Below, in pieces: positions 1 to 6,162 of a stretch of DNA of 10,935 nucleotides. The DNA is taken from NCBI GenBank assembly GCA_035512195.1, contig DATKEK010000215.1:1-10935 (forward strand), in the 5' to 3' direction. The translations under genes and the position numbers were made by a program. Position 1 is the stretch's first letter. The number at the start of each line of letters is the position of its first letter. The stretch is from DATKEK01 sp035512195 (GTDB lineage: Bacteria > Pseudomonadota > Gammaproteobacteria > Burkholderiales > Eutrophovitaceae). Below the pieces are notes generated by a model, which had not been told where the DNA came from, made no database searches, and worked only from the letters and a program-made list of their open reading frames with translations.

Positions 1-938
1 TCCAGCAGCAGGGACGCCCGATTCTCAGATAAGCGGTGCGAGTCTGAGAGCATCTGTCGCCAGGTGCGCGCCCGCGGTTGACCGTGATACAGACCGAGCA
101 TGTGGCGCACGATGGAACGCAGTGGCGTACCGTTCGCAAGCTCTGCTTTGGCATATCGATGCATTGATCGCACCACGTCCGCGCGCGAAACCGCCCGGGA
201 GGCCCCGAACACGGCCTTCTCGAGCAGGGCGAGAATATAGGAGTCATGGTATGCAGCACGGCCGAGCATCACGCCATCCACATGGGAGAGGCTCCCGGCA
301 GCAGCCGCGACCGAGTCGATGCCGCCGTTGATCACGATCTGCAGATCCGGGAAGTCGTGCTTCAGGCGGAACACGTAGTCGTATTTCAGCGGCGGCACCT
401 GCCGGTTATCCTTCGGCGTCAGGCCTTTCAGCACCGCGTTTCGCGCGTGCACGAAAAAGCTGCGGGTACCGGCGCGCGCGAGCCGATCGACAAAACGCTG
501 CACGAAGGCGTAGTCCTCGATCGAATCGATGCCGAGCCGATGCTTGACCGTTACCGGAATCGACACCGCTTCGCGCATCGCCGACACGCATTCGGCCACC
601 AGTTCCGGTTCCGCCATCAGGCAGGCGCCGAACGCGCCTTTCTGCACCCGCTCGGAAGGGCAACCGCAGTTAAGGTTGATCTCGTCGTAGCTCCAGTCCT
701 CGCCGAGCTTCGCGCAGCGCGCCAGATCGTCAGGTTCGTTGCCGCCAAGCTGCAGCGCGACCGGGTGCTCGGCGGGATGGAAACGCAGGTGACGTTCCAC
801 GTCGCCGTGCAGCAATGCCCCGCTGGTGATCATCTCCGTGTACACCACAGCATGCGGCGACAGCTGCCTGAAGAAATACCGGCAGTGCCGGTCCGACCAG
901 TCCATCATCGGTGCGGTACAAAGGTGATGCGAAAGCAT
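1..938 (-). CDS. dusA: tRNA-dihydrouridine synthase DusA (3' end cut by window edge)
   Basis: Flavoenzyme that reduces uridines 20/20a in the tRNA D-loop, using FMN and NADPH in the cytoplasm. I translated the minus strand from ATG at 938 and read 312 residues with no stop. Visible family signatures are APMMDWSDRHCRYF (residues 9-22), TEMITSGALLHG (34-45), HPVALQLGG (58-66), EINLNCGCPSERVQ (86-99), which holds the catalytic Cys93, the VHAR flavin-site segment (163-166), INGGI (203-207), GVMLGRAAY (222-230) and RHMLGLYHGQPRAR (278-291). These follow E. coli DusA closely, so the subfamily is secure. Only a short C-terminal tail should lie outside the window. The ATG is the first in-frame start before the conserved N-terminus; I see no strong Shine-Dalgarno site. 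The residue before the Gly of GCPS is Cys, where E. coli DusA has Val. It is transcribed away from the sugar-acid genes and is probably unrelated to them. Confidence 0.95.
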   Translation of the reverse strand, partial: MLSHHLCTAPMMDWSDRHCRYFFRQLSPHAVVYTEMITSGALLHGDVERHLRFHPAEHPVALQLGGNEPDDLARCAKLGEDWSYDEINLNCGCPSERVQKGAFGACLMAEPELVAECVSAMREAVSIPVTVKHRLGIDSIEDYAFVQRFVDRLARAGTRSFFVHARNAVLKGLTPKDNRQVPPLKYDYVFRLKHDFPDLQIVINGGIDSVAAAAGSLSHVDGVMLGRAAYHDSYILALLEKAVFGASRAVSRADVVRSMHRYAKAELANGTPLRSIVRHMLGLYHGQPRARTWRQMLSDSHRLSENRASLLL

Positions 939-958
939 GGATGGTGAGTGGCCGGGGT

Positions 959-987
959 GATGTATTGGTTCGAAATAAAGCGTTCAA
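959..987 (-). promoter_or_regulatory. possible sigma70-like promoter of dusA
   Basis: On the minus strand TTGAAC (982-987) is followed after 17 nt by TACATC (959-964), about 20 nt upstream of the dusA start. The matches to consensus are partial (4/6 and 3/6). The -35 box lies inside the left arm of a repeat element, so it could be coincidental. Confidence 0.25.
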
Positions 988-1116
988 CGCGGAGGGCGCG
1001 AAGTGAAACTTTCTCAATGGGCCAGCGAAGGGCGGACCTCCGGAGAACCGATTGTGCCCCGACCTTCGACTTGCGCTCGTTCTTCGCGCGGCGTACCCGG
1101 CGTCCTCTGCGCCGGG
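977..1116. repeat. degenerate inverted-repeat element, CGCGGAGG type (copy 1)
   Basis: This fills most of the 203-bp gap between dusA and the outer-membrane-like gene. Positions 977-995 match 8890-8908 at 17 of 19 bases, including an exact TCAACGCGGAGG, so it is a second copy of the element at 8890-9038. Its right side is decayed: GCGCGAAG (996-1003) still pairs with CTTCGCGC (1082-1089), and CCCGGCG (1096-1102) with CGCCGGG (1110-1116) forms a local 7-bp hairpin whose loop has the family's CCTCTG core. No gene is seen in this gap. Confidence 0.55.
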
Positions 1117-1141
1117 AGTTTCCAGTTCGTGTTCACTGCAC

Positions 1142-1912
1142 CTAACGAAAACTGTACTCCACCCTTGCGCCGACCGTGAGCAGCGAACTTTCCGGCTGGA
1201 ACACCAGCAGCGCGCCCTCGGTCGCGTGCGTAACCGGTTCGCGATCGGATTCCCTGAAGCGGTAGCCGTCCGCGTAAACGATTGCCCGCCAGTGGCGATC
1301 GAAACGGTAACCGGCATGTGCGTAGGCGGAAATATCGCGTTTCGGCTTGAGCATGGGATTGCCGTCGAACCCGATGGCGGTCAGGTGCGCGTCGAGTCGT
1401 GTCCACAGCGGATACTTCACGCCCACGCCGATCATCCAGCGATCGATCTCCGGCGTGTCGAAGTCCATCCCGACCCTGACATATGCCACATCGTAGTCTT
1501 CCTTCTGGAAGCGCGAGAGCTCGCGCCGCCAGCTGTCCCAACCGACGCCCAGTACGAGGTCAAAGTGATATCCTTCCTCGATCTGCCGTCGCCAGCGTCC
1601 CTGCAGTTCGTTGGTCACGCCGAAGTAACTCGTCGTGCCTTTCAGTGGCGCCCCGGAGAATAGCTCGGCACCTTCGTAGTCCACGTCGCCTGTCCACAGC
1701 CGGCCGCGATAGGCGAACAGGAATCCCGAATCAGCGGCCTGGGTGTAATCGAAGCCGATCGCGAACATCGGGCCGGTTTCCTCGATCCTCGGGGTGGTTT
1801 GCTCCTGCCACCTGAAGTATTCGGCGCCGACGTGCATCGCAACCTGCGCCAGTGCGGCCGCCGGCAGAAACAGGCCGGCGATGATGAGGGGATAAAGCAT
1901 TCTGCGAATCAT
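1142..1912 (-). CDS. putative outer-membrane beta-barrel protein, function unknown
   Basis: A 256-residue protein that I do not recognise as a named family. Residues 1-22 form a typical Sec signal peptide: an RR-containing n-region, the hydrophobic core LYPLIIAGLFLPAAALA and an ALA|Q cleavage site. The mature part has repeated amphipathic, aromatic-rich segments of alternating residues, for example MHVGAEYFRW, MFAIGFDYTQA, FLFAYRGRLW, HFDLVLGVGW, WMIGVGVKYPLW and SAYAHAGYRF, with polar turns between them. It ends GARVEYSFR, close to a beta-barrel C-terminal signature but with Arg rather than Phe last. That pattern suggests about 10-12 strands. The start at ATG 1912 has an AGAGGA motif just upstream; an internal ATG at 1900 is possible but would shorten the n-region. 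It lies between dusA and the FAH gene, both on the same strand, but the terminator at 2037-2062 separates it from the catabolic genes, so a pathway link is unproven. Confidence 0.8.
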   Translation of the reverse strand: MIRRMLYPLIIAGLFLPAAALAQVAMHVGAEYFRWQEQTTPRIEETGPMFAIGFDYTQAADSGFLFAYRGRLWTGDVDYEGAELFSGAPLKGTTSYFGVTNELQGRWRRQIEEGYHFDLVLGVGWDSWRRELSRFQKEDYDVAYVRVGMDFDTPEIDRWMIGVGVKYPLWTRLDAHLTAIGFDGNPMLKPKRDISAYAHAGYRFDRHWRAIVYADGYRFRESDREPVTHATEGALLVFQPESSLLTVGARVEYSFR

Positions 1913-1942
1913 ATGGTCCTCTCGCGCGAAGGCGATGCCTGC

Positions 1943-1970
1943 ATTCTCCGCGCGTACGTGCGGCAGTCAA
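1943..1970 (-). promoter_or_regulatory. candidate sigma70 promoter for the outer-membrane-like gene
   Basis: On the minus strand TTGACT (1965-1970) and GAGAAT (1943-1948) are separated by 16 nt. The hexamers match consensus at 5/6 and 4/6. Initiation near 1936 would leave a leader of about 24 nt before the ATG at 1912. It lies downstream of the FAH terminator, which fits an independent transcription unit. The rest of the 1913-2091 gap holds only that terminator. Confidence 0.4.
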
Positions 1971-2036
1971 TGCGCGTTAGATGGCCCCTGGCCGCAGGCT
2001 CTACAGGCACCACCGGTACAGGTCCTGCTGTTGCAC

Positions 2037-2062
2037 GAAAAGGGCGCACCGCGGTGCGCCCT
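2037..2062 (-). terminator. rho-independent terminator after the FAH hydrolase gene
   Basis: Positions 2041-2062 form a perfect 22-bp palindrome with arms AGGGCGCACC and GGTGCGCCCT around GC. On the minus strand it is followed at once by TTTTC. It begins 30 nt after the FAH stop codon and precedes the candidate promoter of the outer-membrane-like gene. A GC-rich stem with a short T-run fits an intrinsic terminator for the SDR-FAH unit. Confidence 0.8.
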
Positions 2063-2091
2063 GGGCCGGTGCACCGGAAGGCGAGTCCATG

Positions 2092-2931
2092 TCAGACGAC
2101 CTTCTGCTTCTGCTCCCCGAGCCCGTCGATACCCAGACGCATTTCGTCGCCGGCCTTGAGAAACACCGGATTGGGCTTCATTCCCATGCCGACGCCCGGC
2201 GGCGTGCCGGTGCTGACCACGTCGCCAAGGGTCAGTGTCAACATATAAGAGAGGTACGAAACCAGCTTCGGCATGCCGAAGATCATGGTATTCGTGTTGC
2301 CGGTCTGCATGCGTTTGCCGTTTACGTCCAGCCACATCGCCAGATTGTGGGGGTCTTCGATCTCGTCCCTGGTGACGAACCATGGGCCGATCGGCGCAAA
2401 GGTGTCGAAGCTCTTGCCCTTGGACCACTGGCTGCCGTGCTCGAGTTGCCACTCGCGTTCGGAAACGTCGTTGCAGATGGTATAGCCCGCAACATAGTTC
2501 ATCGCGTCGGCCTCGGAGACGCTCTGCGCCTTCTTGCCGATGACGAACGCCAGCTCGACTTCCCAGTCACCCTTCTTCGAGCCTTTCGGCAGTTTCACAT
2601 CGTCATTTGGTCCGCAGATCGCGCTGATCGCCTTCATGAACACCACCGGCTCCGCCGGAATCGGCAGGTTCGACTCCTTCGCATGATCCGCGTAGTTCAG
2701 ACCGATGCAGATCAGCTTCGGCACATTCGCGATCGGCGGGCCGAGGCGCGGATTGCCGGACACTTTCGGCAGGCCGTTCACATCCACTCCGCGCAGCTTG
2801 GCGAGACCCTGCTCCGATACCGCCTCCGCGTCGATGTCCCTGACGATCCCGGACAGATCGCGAATCCCGCCCTGCGCATCCAGAATGCCCGGCTTTTCTT
2901 TTCCTGCTTCTCCGTAACGTACCAGTTTCAT
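2092..2931 (-). CDS. FAH-family 2,4-diketo-3-deoxy-aldonate hydrolase (FAA hydrolase family)
   Basis: A 279-residue cytoplasmic hydrolase of the fumarylacetoacetase family. The nearest function I recognise is hydrolysis of 2,4-diketo-3-deoxy-L-fuconate or related diketo acids to pyruvate plus L-lactate or glycolate; close relatives are often labelled ureidoglycolate lyase. Family signatures are an N-terminal MKLVRYGEAGKEKPGILD, ICIGLNYADHAKE (74-86), PVVFMK (95-100), DWEVELAFVIG (122-132) supplying metal ligands E124 and E126, NDVSERE (154-160) with metal ligand D155, and GDVVSTGTPPGVGMG (236-250). The frame stays open upstream into a repeat, but ATG 2931 is the real start: AGGAGA (2937-2942) lies 5 nt upstream and the conserved N-terminus begins there. 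It follows the SDR gene on the same strand after 202 bp and ends at a terminator. SDR plus FAH is the diagnostic pair of the diketo pathway. The substrate is inferred. Confidence 0.88.
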   Translation of the reverse strand: MKLVRYGEAGKEKPGILDAQGGIRDLSGIVRDIDAEAVSEQGLAKLRGVDVNGLPKVSGNPRLGPPIANVPKLICIGLNYADHAKESNLPIPAEPVVFMKAISAICGPNDDVKLPKGSKKGDWEVELAFVIGKKAQSVSEADAMNYVAGYTICNDVSEREWQLEHGSQWSKGKSFDTFAPIGPWFVTRDEIEDPHNLAMWLDVNGKRMQTGNTNTMIFGMPKLVSYLSYMLTLTLGDVVSTGTPPGVGMGMKPNPVFLKAGDEMRLGIDGLGEQKQKVV

Positions 2932-2983
2932 TGTTCTCTCCTGCTGTAAATTTCCGGTCTTCATTGCCGCAAGGAACAAGCTC

Positions 2984-3100
2984 AAAAGCCTAAGGCAAAC
3001 CACCAAGATCACCAAGGGCACCGATAGGCACCCAAACCCTGTTTTCTTGGTGTTCTTGGTGACCTTGGTGGTTCGACTGCTTTTAGGTCTTACGGCTTTT
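2984..3100. repeat. inverted-repeat element, CACCAAG type (copy 1)
   Basis: It lies in the 202-bp spacer between the SDR and FAH genes. The arms 2998-3022 and 3049-3073 pair over 25 positions with one A-C mismatch and two G-T pairs, around a 26-nt loop. The right arm is three 9-nt units, CTTGGTGTT, CTTGGTGAC and CTTGGTGGT (3046-3072). Outside these, AAAAGCC-TAAG (2984-2994) pairs with CTTAcGGCTTTT (3089-3100) with one bulged base. A related element is at 7049-7113. It is probably transcribed within the SDR-FAH message; I see no T-run typical of a terminator. Confidence 0.85.
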
Positions 3101-3133
3101 TCTTGTTCATGACCTCACGGTCAACGTCATTAC

Positions 3134-3871
3134 TCAGATCGTGATGCCGCCGTCGATGATCACGGCCTGTCCGGTCATGAACGACGACTCGTCGCTTGCC
3201 AGATAGACCGCGAGTTCGGCGACCTCTTCGGCGGTGGCGAGACGTCCCATCGGCTGGCGGGCGACGAAATCCCTGCGCGCCTTCTCGGCGTCGCCCTGCG
3301 CCACCATGCGCTCACCCAGGCTCGGGGTGTCCACGGTTCCGGGACAGATCGCGTTCACGCGGATGCCCTTTTTGACAAAGTCGATCGCCAGCGACTTGGT
3401 CATGCCGATCACGGCAGCCTTGGTTGCGCCGTAGACGAAGCGGTTCGGAATGCCCTTGATCGAACCTGCCACCGAGGCGACGTTGACGATGGAGCCGCCG
3501 CCAGCCTCGATCATTTTCGGCAGGAAGGCGCGGGTCACCACGTACTGACTGCGCACGTTCAGCCGGAAAGAGAAATCCCAGTCCTCGTCCGCGCAATCCA
3601 GAATCGTGCCGTGGTGCACAAAGCCCGCACAATTGAACAGCACGTCGGGTGCGCCGATCTCCTGAACGATCTTCGCAACCTCCGCATCGTTCAGCACGTC
3701 GAGCTTGCGCGTCTCGATGCCGGGTGTCTTCATTTCGGCGAGATTGGCGGCATTGATGTCGGTTGCCCAGACTCTCGCGCCTTCGCGCGCAAAGGCGAGC
3801 GCGGTGGCACGTCCGATGCCCTGCGCCGCGGCGGTCAGAAAAGCCGTTTTGCCGCTGAGTCTGCCGGCCAC
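3134..3871 (-). CDS. short-chain dehydrogenase, 2-keto-3-deoxy-aldonate 4-dehydrogenase type
   Basis: A 245-residue NAD-dependent SDR. It probably oxidises C4 of a 2-keto-3-deoxy sugar acid (2-keto-3-deoxy-L-fuconate, -rhamnonate or -pentonate) to the 2,4-diketo acid that the neighbouring FAH enzyme cleaves. Visible classical SDR features are the nucleotide-binding TAAAQGIG (13-20), D38 at the end of beta-2, which favours NAD over NADP, NCAG (80-83), the catalytic S133, Y147 and K151 (YGATK), and CPGTVDTPS (176-184). The text resembles the Xanthomonas 2-keto-3-deoxy-L-fuconate dehydrogenase and human BDH2/DHRS6, including DVLFNCAGFVHHGTILDC and ASDESSFMTG. The start is GTG at 3871, with GGGGGAG (3876-3882) just upstream; no in-frame ATG fits. 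It is the first gene of the minus-strand unit and diverges from the transporter. The exact substrate is inferred from neighbours. Confidence 0.88.
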   Translation of the reverse strand: MAGRLSGKTAFLTAAAQGIGRATALAFAREGARVWATDINAANLAEMKTPGIETRKLDVLNDAEVAKIVQEIGAPDVLFNCAGFVHHGTILDCADEDWDFSFRLNVRSQYVVTRAFLPKMIEAGGGSIVNVASVAGSIKGIPNRFVYGATKAAVIGMTKSLAIDFVKKGIRVNAICPGTVDTPSLGERMVAQGDAEKARRDFVARQPMGRLATAEEVAELAVYLASDESSFMTGQAVIIDGGITI

Positions 3872-4117
3872 GATGCTCCCCCTGAATTGTTATTGTCGGA
3901 AAAGGCGGTATTGTGCCACAGCGCTTTTCCAGAACGGAGTGCGCCGCACATGCTCTTCCGGCGCGCAGGCAATTCCTTTAGACTGCCTCGCACATCCGGA
4001 TACACGGAAAATAATATACGGGGGGGAGGGGATGGAACGCGTGTTCGCCATTCCACTGTGCGGCGTCGTAACGATTGCCAAGGGCCCGGCGTCGCCGACA
4101 TGCCGGAGGCCGCGCTG
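3872..4117. promoter_or_regulatory. divergent control region between the SDR and ABC transporter genes, with dyads
   Basis: This 246-bp region separates two divergent transcription starts. It holds a perfect 7-bp dyad, GGAAAAG (3898-3904) with CTTTTCC (3924-3930); inside its 19-nt spacer is the short palindrome TGTGcCACA (3912-3920). Further dyads are GCGCCG (3941-3946) with CGGCGC (3959-3964), and AGGCA (3967-3971) with TGCCT (3984-3988). This is the expected place for a shared regulator to bind, but no operator of a known family is recognised. Confidence 0.45.
3989..4017 (+). promoter_or_regulatory. candidate promoter for the ABC transporter unit
   Basis: TAATAT (4012-4017) is a good -10 match (5/6) in an AT-rich pocket of otherwise GC-rich DNA. 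The hexamer 17 nt upstream, CGCACA (3989-3994), matches -35 only weakly (3/6), suggesting activator dependence or a wrong assignment. Initiation near 4024 would put the 28-codon ORF at 4032 almost at the 5' end of the message. Confidence 0.35.
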
Positions 4118-4118
4118 A
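4032..4118 (+). CDS. possible 28-residue leader ORF coupled to the ABC ATPase
   Basis: ATG at 4032 follows the purine-rich GGGGGGAGGGG (4021-4031), and a 28-codon frame begins MERVFAIPLCGVVTIAK and ends CRRPR. Its TGA (4116-4118) shares a base with the ATPase start ATG at 4118, the TGATG arrangement typical of translational coupling. I recognise no family. The spacing between the G-rich run and the ATG is short, and the frame is small enough to arise by chance, so coding status is uncertain. It may be a leader peptide or noise. Confidence 0.3.
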   Translation: MERVFAIPLCGVVTIAKGPASPTCRRPR

Positions 4119-5182
4119 TGGCGTCGGTAGAACTCAAACAGGTCCGCAAGTCCTTCGGCAACACCGAAGTCGTTCACGGTGTCGACGTTTCGATCGACGA
4201 CCGGGAGTTCGTCGTTCTGGTCGGGCCGTCCGGCTGCGGCAAATCCACCCTGTTGCGGATGATCGCCGGGCTTGAAGAGATCACCTCGGGCGAGATCCAC
4301 ATCGGCGACCGGCTGGTCAACAACGTACCGCCAAAGCAGCGCGACATCGCGATGGTGTTCCAGAACTACGCGCTGTATCCGCACATGACCGTGTTCGACA
4401 ACATGGCGTTCTCCATGAAGCTTGCCGGAACCGACAAGCGAGAGATCGGCGAGCGTGTCGACAAGGCGGCGAAGATCCTCGGCCTGTCCGAATACCTGGA
4501 CCGCTATCCACGTCAGCTTTCCGGCGGGCAACGTCAGCGCGTGGCGATGGGCCGTGCGATCGTGCGCAATCCGCAGGTGTTCCTGTTCGATGAGCCGTTG
4601 TCGAACCTGGACGCGCAGTTGCGCGTGCAAATGCGCATCGAGATCAAGGAACTGCACCAGCGTCTGAAGACCACGTCGATCTACGTCACCCACGACCAGA
4701 TCGAGGCGATGAGCATGGCCGACAAAATCGTGGTCATGAACGGTGGGCACGTGGAACAGATCGGCTCCCCGCTCGAACTCTACGACAACCCTGACAACCG
4801 TTTCGTCGCCGGCTTCATCGGATCGCCGGCGATGAACTTTTTGCCGGGCCGCCTGGTTACCAATGGCGGCGGGCGCGGCGTGCAGATCGCGGACGGCTGC
4901 GTCCTGCCGGCGCCGCAAACGCACGAGGCGGACGGGCGCGAAGTGGTGCTCGGCGTGCGGCCGGAGCATTTCGCCATCGGCGAATCCTGTGTCGAGGTCG
5001 AAGTGGTGGTGGTAGAACCGACCGGCGCGGACACCCAGGTGTTCTGTCGCATCGCCGGCACCGATGTCTCCGCGATCTCGCGCGAGCGCCATGTTTTCCG
5101 GCCCGGTGATCGCATCCACCTGAAGCCGATGGACGACAAGAGCTTCCTGTTCGACCCTGGCTCGGGTCGGCGGCTGCAATGA
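4118..5182 (+). CDS. sugar ABC transporter ATP-binding subunit (UgpC/MalK family)
   Basis: A 354-residue CUT1-type ATPase that powers carbohydrate import with the two permeases that follow it. It sits on the cytoplasmic face of the membrane. Motifs in order are Walker A GPSGCGKST (36-44), the Q-loop VFQNYALYPHM (Q82), signature LSGGQRQRVAMGRA (134-147), Walker B VFLFDEP (154-160), D-loop SNLDAQLR (162-169), switch His in THDQIEAM (H192), then the MalK-type extension with FIGSPAMNFLPG (233-244) and a TOBE-like C-terminal domain containing VLGVRPEH (277-284). Length fits the subfamily. ATG 4118 is chosen because GGAGG (4105-4109) lies 8 nt upstream; the in-frame ATG at 4100 lacks such a site. 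The final codons overlap a short ORF at 5179-5247. Automatic naming as a glycerol-3-phosphate transporter would be unreliable; context says sugar or sugar acid. Confidence 0.95.
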   Translation: MASVELKQVRKSFGNTEVVHGVDVSIDDREFVVLVGPSGCGKSTLLRMIAGLEEITSGEIHIGDRLVNNVPPKQRDIAMVFQNYALYPHMTVFDNMAFSMKLAGTDKREIGERVDKAAKILGLSEYLDRYPRQLSGGQRQRVAMGRAIVRNPQVFLFDEPLSNLDAQLRVQMRIEIKELHQRLKTTSIYVTHDQIEAMSMADKIVVMNGGHVEQIGSPLELYDNPDNRFVAGFIGSPAMNFLPGRLVTNGGGRGVQIADGCVLPAPQTHEADGREVVLGVRPEHFAIGESCVEVEVVVVEPTGADTQVFCRIAGTDVSAISRERHVFRPGDRIHLKPMDDKSFLFDPGSGRRLQ

Positions 5183-5247
5183 GTTCGCGTGAGGCGTTGA
5201 TGTTCCGCCGCGGCCGTTCCGTTCTCCTGCCCGGGTGGGCGCAGTAG
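5179..5247 (+). CDS. possible 22-residue ORF bridging the ATPase and permease genes
   Basis: ATG 5179 overlaps the ATPase stop (ATGA), and the frame MSSREALMFRRGRSVLLPGW-AQ runs to TAG 5245-5247, whose G is the first base of a GTG start of the permease (TAGTG). Both junctions thus have stop/start overlaps. The product is short, basic and unrecognised. It may be translated only to carry ribosomes across the gap, may be a remnant of a longer permease N-terminus, or may be chance. There is no strong ribosome-binding site. Confidence 0.3.
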   Translation: MSSREALMFRRGRSVLLPGWAQ

Positions 5248-6152
5248 TGGTCCTGTCGCGCTTCCTCGACAATCGCAACCGGCTGGGCATGCTGTTCATG
5301 TTGCCGGCGGCCGCCATTCTGCTCATATTCCTGACCTACCCGCTCGGTCTTGGCGTATGGCTGGGCTTCACCGATACCAAGGTCGGGCGCGGCGGCGAGT
5401 GGATCGGCCTCGAGAACTACGAATGGCTGTGGACCGACAGCGTCTTCCGGCTGTCGATATTCAATACCTTTCTGTACACGGTGGTCGCGAGTGTGCTCAA
5501 GTTTGGGCTCGGGCTGTGGCTCGCGCTGCTGCTGAACAAGCATATGCCCTTCAAGTCGTTCGTGCGGGCGATCGTGCTGCTGCCGTTCATCGTGCCGACC
5601 GTGCTTTCCGCGATCGCCTTCTGGTGGCTCTACGACGCGCAGTTTTCGATCATCAGCTGGGTACTGGTCAAGCTCGGGCTGATTGACCAGTACATCAATT
5701 TCCTGGGCGAGCCGAATCTGGCGCGGGCGTCCACCATAGCCGCCAACACCTGGCGCGGGGTGCCGTTCGTCGCAATCTGCCTGCTCGCCGGGCTGCAGAC
5801 GATCCCGCCATCGCTCTACGAGGCGGCGTCGATCGACGGCGCCAGCCCGTGGCAGCAGTTCTGGCATGTGACCCTGCCGATGCTGTCGCCGATCATCGCG
5901 GTAGTGATGACCTTCTCGGTACTGTTCACCTTCACCGACTTCCAGCTGATCTGGGTGCTGACGCGCGGCGGGCCGATCAACGCGACCCACCTGATGGCGA
6001 CGCTGTCGTTCCAGCGCGCGATTCCCGGCGGGGCGCTCGGCGAAGGCGCGGCGATCGCAACGGCAATGATCCCGTTCCTGCTGGCCGCGATCCTGTTCAG
6101 CTACTTCGGACTGCAGCGCCGCCGTTGGCAGCAGGGCGGCTCTGACAAGTGA
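5247..6152 (+). CDS. sugar ABC transporter permease (MalF/UgpA type)
   Basis: A 301-residue inner-membrane permease of the carbohydrate uptake family, one half of the channel. Six hydrophobic segments lie near residues 13-40, 71-97, 105-129, 162-187, 214-238 and 267-289. The ATPase-docking EAA loop is clear at 191-211 (YEAASIDGASPWQQF...TLP). The start is ambiguous, since no good Shine-Dalgarno site is present. I chose GTG 5247 because it overlaps the TAG of the preceding short ORF and has GGGTGGG 7 nt upstream; GTG 5235 would add four residues, and an in-frame TGA at 5190 excludes anything longer. The protein lacks the long N-terminus of E. coli MalF. Ten nt separate it from the next permease. 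No binding-protein gene lies in the window. Confidence 0.93.
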   Translation: MVLSRFLDNRNRLGMLFMLPAAAILLIFLTYPLGLGVWLGFTDTKVGRGGEWIGLENYEWLWTDSVFRLSIFNTFLYTVVASVLKFGLGLWLALLLNKHMPFKSFVRAIVLLPFIVPTVLSAIAFWWLYDAQFSIISWVLVKLGLIDQYINFLGEPNLARASTIAANTWRGVPFVAICLLAGLQTIPPSLYEAASIDGASPWQQFWHVTLPMLSPIIAVVMTFSVLFTFTDFQLIWVLTRGGPINATHLMATLSFQRAIPGGALGEGAAIATAMIPFLLAAILFSYFGLQRRRWQQGGSDK

Positions 6153-6162
6153 AGCGCGGACG

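Noticed and set aside
86..99. Cys-Gly-Cys at the DusA active site as an altered enzyme (residues 86-99 of the protein, about 642-683 in the window)
   Set aside because: The catalytic Cys is intact and an extra Cys before the Gly occurs in other Dus proteins, so it is a minor variant.
246..947. Plus-strand open frame opposite dusA
   Set aside because: The minus strand here encodes a complete set of DusA motifs; the plus-strand product is low-complexity and matches nothing.
1096..1116. CCCGGCG/CGCCGGG hairpin as terminator of the outer-membrane-like gene
   Set aside because: No T-run follows on the minus strand and the sequence is better explained as part of the degenerate repeat.
2932..3021. 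N-terminal extension of the FAH hydrolase into the repeat
   Set aside because: The extension is encoded by the repeat arm and is unlike FAH proteins; ATG 2931 has its own AGGAGA and the conserved N-terminus.
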